NCBI GenBank assembly: GCA_911728435.2
Contig: OU452205.1
Location: 11,166,260-11,230,259, forward strand
Origin: Apoderus coryli
Lineage: Eukaryota; Arthropoda; Insecta; Coleoptera; Attelabidae
Direction: 5' to 3'
DNA: 64,000 nt
The notes below the pieces were generated by a model. It did no database searches. It was not told the origin of the DNA and saw nothing but the letters and a program-made list of their open reading frames with translations. Made by a program: the position numbers and the translations under genes. The first letter of the stretch is position 1, and every line of letters begins with the position of its first letter. Shown one piece after another: positions 56,273 through 64,000 of the stretch.

Positions 56273-57337
56273 GTGTCGACATCACGGACAAATAACAACC
56301 GATTATCATTCGCAATTGACCACAAAACTAGAAGTACAGATTCCATAATCGCTTATGCCTCCTATCACCCATATACACACAACTTCGCTGCCTTTAATTC
56401 CTTTTTCCACCGTCATTTCAATGTCCCTCTTGGTCGTTCAGATTTCAACCATGAACTTTCGTATCTTAAGGCTGTGGCTGCTAATAATGGTTTTCCTTCC
56501 TCGTCAATCATCAATCAAAATATTTTTAGACATATGAATAACAGGAACAAATATTTCGCCATCCCTTTCATGGATAATCTGTCTTATAAAATACAATCAT
56601 ACTTTCAATCTAAATATGAAATAAGCAGATCCTTCAATACTATGCAAAACTTAGGCTCCTTTTTGGTAAACTCAAAATACGCCATTCCCTTAACAAGCAA
56701 ATCAGGAGTTTATTGCCTGTCATGTTCGCAGCCAACATGCACAGCCAAATACATGGGCCAGTCGGGACGGAAAATACGCATACGTGTAAAGGAACACACA
56801 AACATCATAAACCGATATAGAACCAATAACCCTAACTTAATTAGTAACTATGATACCAGCTCCTCTTTTGCCAATCACATGTTAGACGACAATCATCTTT
56901 TTGATGCCGATTTGGCTTTAAAGATCCTCCATCTTTGTGATAAGGGAATTACGTTGAACCTGTTGGAGATGTTTGAAATTTACAGAACTGTCAAAAACGG
57001 AAATATCGTGTGTTTGAATGATCAATTAAAATTCGAACCTTGCACTTTCTCTGAGGCTTTGCTACATCTAAAATACTCCAAACTCTCTGTCATCTTTCCT
57101 GACATCTATGTATTGATGCTTGATGGTTGGGTTGGGGTCGATCATTGTTCTGTATCACCTGACATTATTTTATTTTACTTTATTTTATTTCTGTTTTTAG
57201 TTTACTTCTTTTGTTTGAGCATATTGACAAAAGAAGCAAATTGTTCACGTGAGTATGGAGAACCCGTTGTTGTGTTTAAACAAAGAAAAAAAGGGAAAAA
57301 TTACATTGATGTTTTTATTTATGTATTTAATAATTAA
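56273..57337 (+). CDS. Penelope-like polyprotein C-terminal half, open frame with GIY-YIG endonuclease
   Basis: The 354-codon frame is open (GTG at its edge, not a real start). Early residues (IIAYASYHPYTHNFAAFNSF, HRHFNVPLGRSDFNHEL) are the thumb and spacer after the reverse transcriptase. At about residues 144-180 lies the GIY-YIG core: SGVYCLSCSQPTCTAKYMGQ then SGRKIRIRVKEH; GVY and YMG stand for the GIY and YIG elements, and the R and H that follow are in place. MLEMFEIY-like (LLEMFEIYRTV) supplies the distal Glu region. A strongly hydrophobic segment follows (IILFYFILFLFLVYFFCLSI, about 297-316), odd for a nuclease and perhaps read-through. The nuclease domain looks intact, but without the reverse transcriptase the copy is not autonomous. 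Confidence 0.8.
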   Translation: MSTSRTNNNRLSFAIDHKTRSTDSIIAYASYHPYTHNFAAFNSFFHRHFNVPLGRSDFNHELSYLKAVAANNGFPSSSIINQNIFRHMNNRNKYFAIPFMDNLSYKIQSYFQSKYEISRSFNTMQNLGSFLVNSKYAIPLTSKSGVYCLSCSQPTCTAKYMGQSGRKIRIRVKEHTNIINRYRTNNPNLISNYDTSSSFANHMLDDNHLFDADLALKILHLCDKGITLNLLEMFEIYRTVKNGNIVCLNDQLKFEPCTFSEALLHLKYSKLSVIFPDIYVLMLDGWVGVDHCSVSPDIILFYFILFLFLVYFFCLSILTKEANCSREYGEPVVVFKQRKKGKNYIDVFIYVFNN

Positions 57338-57364
57338 TTGTAAATTTCAAGTCACCCTAGTGTC

Positions 57365-57395
57365 CTGAGGATGACTTAATAAATGTCGAAAAGTC
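57365..57395 (+). ncRNA. Minimal hammerhead-like motif downstream of the Penelope frame
   Basis: CTGAGGA, one T, GAC-ttaataaat-GTC, GAAA, AGTC. Both core segments and a GUC are present, with a 3-bp stem II and again one extra base before it. Confidence 0.5.
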
Positions 57396-57852
57396 AACAG
57401 AGGAGTTACTTTGTTTCTGTAATTGACCTAAAACCAACCAACTTCAATTTGAAAATTTAATTGAATTTCTTGAAAGGATATTCGGTTTCTATGTACATCA
57501 AATTAGTAATAGGCACAGTCTTGTCTTCCATTCTAATTTCAAGCTAATTGAAAAACTATTCAATTTAGTACAAATCCCATGACGAATGGATTTGTGAATG
57601 AACTCGTGAATGAAACTGGCTTGCCCTTGAATATAGTGTTAGTGATGAGTATAATATTAACCACTTTTTATAATAGGTATTCAATTTTATTTTATTAATA
57701 CCAAGGCGTGGGTACTATATTGTATTATTATATAATAATAATAATAATTGATGTTATGAAGTAAGACAAATTATAAATTGGATGTTGCTTCACGAGAAAT
57801 TTGCTGTAAATAAAATAAATTGAAACTTTTTTTTACAATGATTTCAGTTAAA

Positions 57853-57907
57853 TAAACTGTTGCCCTCGAGACACGAATGGCTCTCCATATTTAAGTGTAA
57901 AAGTAAT
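57853..57907 (-). mobile_element. Solo 3' end of a Helentron-like element
   Basis: Minus-strand attacttttacacttaaatatggagagc, then hairpin tgtctcgagggca and acag, matching the 3' end at 33070-33096. Confidence 0.65.
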
Positions 57908-58194
57908 ATAAACCGATTTGTCAAATGAAGTATCACCCTTTTAAACTAAATTTTTTTTAGCGCGGTACTTTCCCTATGGGTCGGCAACAGTGGCAGCCCG
58001 GGAGTCCTGAGGGTTGTGAAGCAGTATAAAGATAAAGATATAAAGATTTTTATATACAAATTGTTGATTACCAATTAATGAGAGTACCTATTCATACTTG
58101 AGTGGTAGTCTTTGCTGACTAGTTAATAGATAACTGTATATCTTGGGTTGATCAGCAAAATTCGTTTTGAATAAAACTATTTTTCGTTATGCCA

Positions 58195-58225
58195 AGCTTT
58201 CGATACATTTTTCTACCTTCTTCGG
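58195..58225 (-). ncRNA. Hammerhead-like motif in a Penelope-type terminal repeat
   Basis: The minus strand reads CCGAAGA, one A, ggta..tatc, GAAAGC, then ttggcataacg and an AT-rich segment. The conserved U4 is C here. There is no coding next to it. Confidence 0.4.
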
Positions 58226-58229
58226 GGCT

Positions 58230-60071
58230 ACAAATATAAGAGTAAGCTAAGTATAAATATATTTGGGAACATGGGAACCTCTACTTAGTCAGTTACGGTA
58301 TAAATGGCATTTCAAAAATTGTATGAGAGCTTTGAAAATGACCGCTGATATATTAAATAATTGGTTGAATCTTCTTCTTCTTCTTTCTTCTTATTAAATA
58401 ACTGATTATATCCCCAGAAATTTCGAATTTCTAAATCTACGTTTATTTGTACTACTGTCGGCGTTGGTGCACTACAGACTTGACCTACAACATCCATATT
58501 TTCCATACTATTAACCATTCCCTATCACTACACTAGCACAAAAAAATGCTTGCTTCACTTTAAGTATCTTTACACGAAAAATTACTAAATACCTATTTAT
58601 TTATTGTATTTATTGCCTGTCCCTAGTGTCCCTTAATTTATTACGATTATTATAAAGAAAAATCAGAAATGAAATAAATGTACAATCTACTGCATGATAA
58701 TTTACAAATTTCTCTTAATATAATAATAATATTATAATCAAAACATATTATAAGAAAGCAAAAGAAAACAGTAAAGTGAATTGAACAAAGATCAGTAGGT
58801 CAAAGCGAGAGAACACTAAGTAGTAAATGAAGGGGTATATAGACGGACGTGGATGGGGCATTTTACCCCTCATTAGATTGTCTTTGTCACTCAATGTGCT
58901 GTACATCTAACAACGCTTGAAGAGGCAATGTCGGACTTACCATCTTTGTCTCACACATTAATGTATTGCTACAGTAATACCTACTTTGCTAGACAGAATT
59001 TTGCAACTCCAATTGTTATTAATCTGTTTTAGTTTGATAGAGCTAAATGGAATGTGTACTCATATCATAAATGTACATGCCTGCGATGAATGAATATGCA
59101 ATTTATAGCAATACAATAGATAATAAACTCAACTCACATAAATTAGTGAACATAAATTTTTAAATTAAAAAAAAACTTAAAATGACGTTGACGTTGGTCT
59201 ACTCTCGATCTGCGTTCGCCGACGGGCAAGCCGCGGGCAGGGCATTGTTGCCTCACTGGATAGCGAGCATAGGACTAGCCGCCCCTGGTCGGGAGAATAA
59301 AATAATATAATTATATTAATAATAATTATTCAAGTTCTGTTTCGTTACGCAGGTCATATATTTTAGATTATATTATATTTTGTCGGGAAAGTTTTGTGGT
59401 GACACATCAAATCTGTTTAAACTAATGGATTTGAACAAAAATAATTTGTTTTCTAATTAATATATTATTTAATCATTGTTGTTTATAATCACATTTGATA
59501 AATACTACCAATTCATAAGTCACCAACAAAATGGGCCTCCGTACTTGTGGTCACAGGCAATAATTTACGACCGTACATTATATCCTGTTGGATGCAGGAC
59601 TACAAGGTGTGTGCAAGACAGAGACGGAAAATCCAGAGATACAAAGTGGGAAACAATTTAAGCGTCATATTTCAAGAGGGGCCAAGCACTGATGTAGGTA
59701 TTTCATTATTGTGCACATTAATAATTTAAACTTGATGTAATTTATGCGGAGTTTTTCCATTGCTCAAAATCTTCCACACCAAAAAGATAGAGAGAGCAAG
59801 ATACGAGTTTGTATGTTGTATACCTAATATGTGGTTGATGAATGAATGTTATAAATGTTATTTCAGAATTTTACCCCCATGGACACTTCATAGACTGTAA
59901 GATTAATGCTGCTATAAATTCGAGTTTTACTTTGTGTTCTGAGGATCAAGTGAGCTATTTATTATTTGATAATATGGGTCCTAATCAATCTTTTGAAGAC
60001 CAAAAAATTAATTAAAAACTAAAACTAGGTGATATAGGAGCCTGAGTCTCACAATGCGAAAATCGTATTGA
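58230..60071. other. Mostly non-coding stretch with one LTR-end-like repeat
   Basis: 59301-59406 repeats 48617-48716 (see there), preceded by a GC-richer block (59205-59290, ctgcgttcgccgacgggcaa). No gene is recognised; the small frames at 59476-59729 look like chance. Confidence 0.4.
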
Positions 60072-60078
60072 CTAACGG
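60072..60078 (+). repeat. Left 7-bp target duplication of E3 copy 2 (CTAACGG)
   Basis: CTAACGG directly left of the element; the same heptamer follows at 62939-62945. Confidence 0.9.
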
Positions 60079-62938
60079 CAAAGATTAATCTACACAATAG
60101 ATAGTCAGCGTATATGGGAAATAAAACAAAAATTGAAACTGTCTCGACACGAGCTACATCTATTAGAAAAACATGCAACCATGGAAATTGTAGATGGCGT
60201 TATATGTATTATGTTGAAATAAAATAATCATATGGGCAATGTTAGACAAGGACGAGTATACTTTCCCCTACGAGGTGGGAGTTTGTTTTTATATTATAGG
60301 TATCATATATGTACTACTGTGCAGCAGTGTTTTTTGTTTAAAATTATATGGTATACCTATACCTATCTACGCAAAGATTAATGTGTATGGACGAAAATAA
60401 AAGAAATTACTATAATAGTATAAATATACAGGGCTGGTTTATTAAATGTTTTAGACAATAATTTTAAATGACTAAAATAATATTATTTTAGTCATTTAAT
60501 TTTAAATTTCGGATATAAGGATGCATCAAAAAGTTATATTTAAATTAACGAAATTTGGCGTTATAGATAGGACTTCCGGTTATTACCTGATTCAGTTTTA
60601 AGGATCAAACTCAAACAGCAGATTCAACTTGTCGTTAACATTATGAAAAAATAAATCTCAGAGGCGGGTAAATTAAAGGGGCATACAGGCGTGAAATGCT
60701 ACCCTAACTTTTTTATGCACATTTTTTGCGTGTGTTTCAATTCGGAGATGTAAAATCTAACAAATTATATACGTAATAAATGTATCCTTCTGTGATATTG
60801 ATAGAAAGTCATCGTTATCGCGTAATATCGATTTTAAGAAATGTTAATATTAAAAAGGCTGTGCTTTTTACAAGTTGCTGAAGTAAATAAGGTTTGAAAT
60901 TTCCAGCATGACAATAATTATTTAAAAAAATACGGTTTCGAAATGCAGGATGTAAAAAATTAAAATTTTTAATCTGTTTTTAATGAAAATTTAAATCTAT
61001 TGAGAAATATGGTTCAGGGTTTTTGTGAAATGTATTTTACTCCAAAGATTCTACTCATCGATTATAACCGAATTAATTTACTCAAAAATATCTATACTAG
61101 TAAAATAACACAATTATCACAATTAGGTTCAAATTCTGCAACGCCGAATTGAAAAAAAACTTACAGTCTCCCTAATATTGGTTTTTGTGCAATGATCATA
61201 AAACTAACGATTTATGTAGATTGTATTGTTAACACGTTTCGTAAAAAGCTTTAAAAACCCACCAACAGGGTGTTAAAAGTATCACGACAATAACTTTTTT
61301 CATGTTTTAACAAGTACAATCGTCTGCTTCAGATTGATCCTTAAAAACTGAATAACAGTTTCTCTATATAAAAAAATAAAACTCGTAAATATCATCCCCA
61401 AACATTTAATTTGAAGACAATTACATAACACCATATTTGAAAGTAAATAAAAAAAAACAGCATTACCTAGTTTGACAGATTTGCAAATTGCAAATCAAAG
61501 TATCTATGTATACAGGGTGTTGCATAAGTACTTGTACAAACTTTAAAGGGTGATTCTTTGACTAATTTTAAGATACAAATTTCATATGTACATGGGTCCG
61601 CTACGGCTTGGTTTTCGAGATACAGGTAGTTCAAAAAGAATATTATATTTAGGATTATATGCTTGTTCAATAGCATCGCAATTTGGTGCAATTCGGGATA
61701 CAGGTGTATTGATGACACCAGAGCTGTCAAAAGAACTAATAAAAAATACGAAAAATAACAAAATACAAATATCATTCAAAAGACAACAATGCACATAATA
61801 GTCGGTACCAAGCCAAATAGGTAGTAGGTAAATATAGATTTATTTTGTTTCGGGCTTGGGCTTGGCACCGACTTATTGTAATCAAAACTACCCACCAAAC
61901 GGATACATTTAATTTTACGCAGATGCTCAAAATGTTAACTTTCTTTCATTAATAGAGACCTGTGAAGTGAGCTTACCTCTTACGCCCACGTATTAAGTAC
62001 TAAGTTTCAGTTATCAGTTATAATTTTTTATTTTCCAAGAAAGCGAAACGAGATATTTAAAACGGCATTGCGCCGCCCTCATGTATACCTCCGGGGGCGG
62101 CATTGAAAATCGCTACACGTCACAAATTTGTAAATGCTTAGGACTACCCCTATATCAAATTTCTATTTTCTATCTTTTTTGTTTCATACCCAAAGCCCTA
62201 TTCCTACCGAACTTATTATTTACCCGAAGAAACATTAAAAAGAAGTAAAATTTAAGTACCTAAACCGATAAAGTGGAACTTATACCTGATGAAGAGACAG
62301 ACTATTATAATAGGTATACCTAATATAATATAGGTAGCACTGATAATTTTTTTATTATAGGTATTATAAGATCTACAACAATCTTGTTACATCTTTGCCA
62401 CATTGTCTACGTGAAATATTTAGTCAAAAGTATGTTTCTATCTAAAAGCTTTTCATTTAACGATTGTTCGCCACTGATCATGGGACTGGTCTAGTCTTGA
62501 AACATGTATGACATGGATTAAATATTATTATATTAAATTTAATTCATAGAGATTAGGCTTTCATTTCAATACTGTACTTGTAATAAATCACCCTGTGTGT
62601 TTCTTTTACCGACGAATTGGCAACAGCACGACACACACCACATTCGCTTGTTTTTTTTTCTACCCTCCCTGCGTATCCCCTCCAGATTAATACAGAATTT
62701 CATCAATTTATATCTGACAATACAGCATTGCCGGTGCATATCTGTTGCAAATGATCTAAATAATTGTTATACGTTGCGTTTTGTTTTTGATATTAATAAA
62801 CTACAAAACGGTTTCTGGCTGTGACAATACTGCTCTATGCTTTACACGCTAGTCTACGCCACGTAGTGGCAGGCATACTTAGAGATGTTCTGATTTTAAT
62901 GCATTGGGCTGACTATCTATTGTGTAGATTAATCTTTG
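60079..62938 (-). mobile_element. Non-autonomous DNA transposon E3, copy 2 (2860 bp), inverted relative to copy 1
   Basis: It has the same 31-bp TIRs starting CAAAGATTAATC at both ends. The reverse complement of 15697-18567 aligns along the entire length with only scattered substitutions and small indels. Target duplication CTAACGG on both sides. No transposase-like coding. Near identity suggests both copies moved recently. Confidence 0.92.
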
Positions 62939-62945
62939 CTAACGG

Positions 62946-64000
62946 CAACGAGACAGCAATATGCTTTTATTTTTTCCTTACACACACCCGTAAAATTAGC
63001 CGAACGATCAAAATTTACTCCAAGTTTGACATCGATTTTCTCTTGTAACATATTGACATTTTTTTTTAATGTAGCTTGACTCTTGGACAACATCAGGATT
63101 GACCTATAGTTGATTATAAGCAATTGGTTCTTAAGTCATATACAGAGGTGAAAAGAAAGTAGGTAAAGATTTTTTGTTAATTTTTGCAGCAATCTGTGGA
63201 CTGAACGAATGAAAAATTGATATTTTCTGAGCAATTTGGTTTTGTATTCACTCTGAAAACTCCCTTATTAAGGAAGTTACAGGGTTTTCCTAAACAGGTG
63301 GATATTGGCACGAACTTTATGTGGATCCGATTGGGTCGCCGGATATTGCTTACAGACCATTCAAAATTAACGTTTTTGTTCTTGCATCAACTATCATCAA
63401 ATCGCGAGAACATATGTGATCTGTCAGCCCATCCCTAACCCTGAATTTAGTCGTGGTCATGTCCTTCCTAGCCGAAATAGTTGCCTGGATCTCCCTTATT
63501 TACTTGACTAGCGTAAGTACCGCGACTGATATAGAATATTTGGGCATAGAGGCTCTAATTTGCCACATCATTTATCTTATAGTTGAAAGCCCTCCATGAG
63601 TAGCTCCACAAACAGTGTTACAAGCGTTTCTCGTGCGGGCAACACCAGCAACCTGACATATATAATAAAAATGTGCTTTAAGTGAAATAAATCACAATAT
63701 TACCCAATTCAAAAAAATAGAAAACTTAAGAAAGAAGAATAGGTCAATTGCATGCATAATTTGTAAAATGAAATTTCAAGTTGAAAAGACATTGTTTTTT
63801 TCTGTGGTACATGAAATTCAATAGCACCGAGCAATTCAGGGGTGATTACAATGTTGTTCAATAATTTGTATAAAAAAGATACATCTTAAAAACCTACGAC
63901 GCTGTCTCAATTCTGGCAGAATCAAAAAAGTTAAAATATCATGACAACTTTAACGCTCAGATGGTATTCCCAATTTATAGGATATAAATCTAGCAATATG
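62946..64000. other. Unassigned sequence to the window end
   Basis: The 73-codon frame at 63217-63438 has a less AT-biased composition, but I recognise nothing in it. No repeats or RNA genes were seen. Confidence 0.3.

Larger units (their letters stand above)
56229..57430 (+). mobile_element. 5'-truncated Penelope-like element
   Basis: Coding resemblance starts at about 56244 (CLNFLDVS, the end of the reverse transcriptase palm), runs through thumb and GIY-YIG to 57337, and is followed by a terminal-repeat-like segment with a hammerhead-like motif at 57365-57395. The upstream reverse transcriptase is missing. Confidence 0.8.

Noticed and set aside
62285..62305. Hammerhead motif at ctgatgaagagacagac
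   Set aside because: No GAAA at the right distance and no pairing stem; inside element E3 and not near Penelope sequence.

Overview
The window looks like repeat-dense, AT-rich nuclear DNA from an arthropod, most likely an insect. The evidence is spliced coding with GT/AG introns, metazoan transposon families (Ty3/gypsy, rosa-type and vertumnana-like mariner, Tc1-like elements with a DUF4817-type N-terminus, Penelope-like elements with GIY-YIG endonuclease, jockey/CR1-like LINEs, Helentron/DINE-1-like elements) and the absence of bacterial-style gene packing. The species cannot be named from this stretch.

Layout. 1-2.1 kb: the 3' end of a host gene, a solute:sodium symporter (SLC5) family transporter (exon 527-817, probable last exon 2022-2039). 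4.1 kb: an N-terminal scrap of a Crypton-type recombinase-like protein. 4.9-15 kb: hairpins, MITEs, a Harbinger/Tc1-like chimeric relic and a LINE relic. 15.15-18.57 kb: three adjacent insertions separated by four copies of the same 7-mer, ending in a 2.87 kb element with 31-bp TIRs; a second copy sits inverted at 60.08-62.94 kb with its own 7-bp duplication. 21.15-21.83 kb: a 677-bp insertion bounded by a 13-bp duplication and made of a 333-bp hammerhead-ribozyme unit plus an inverted second unit (retrozyme-like). 22-26.6 kb: transposase, Penelope and LTR relics. 26.6-33.1 kb: two Helentron-like copies flanking a 5'-truncated LINE. 34.4-43.8 kb: a LINE tail, a nearly complete rosa-type DD41D mariner, a 350-bp MITE, and a vertumnana-like mariner split by a very young Ty3/gypsy element (identical 352-bp LTRs, 5-bp target duplication). 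44-53 kb: DUF4817-transposase elements with very long inverted arms, tandem repeats and Penelope pieces. 53-58 kb: two Penelope-like copies. The last 1 kb shows nothing recognisable.

How it fits together. Apart from the SLC5 exons, nearly everything recognisable is transposable-element sequence in layers. The most unusual part is RNA-based: a canonical type I hammerhead pair in a small mobile unit, plus about ten hammerhead-like motifs in the terminal repeats of Penelope-like elements here. Penelope-encoded enzymes are plausible mobilisers of the small ribozyme unit (inference). All family assignments are by eye, without database searches.
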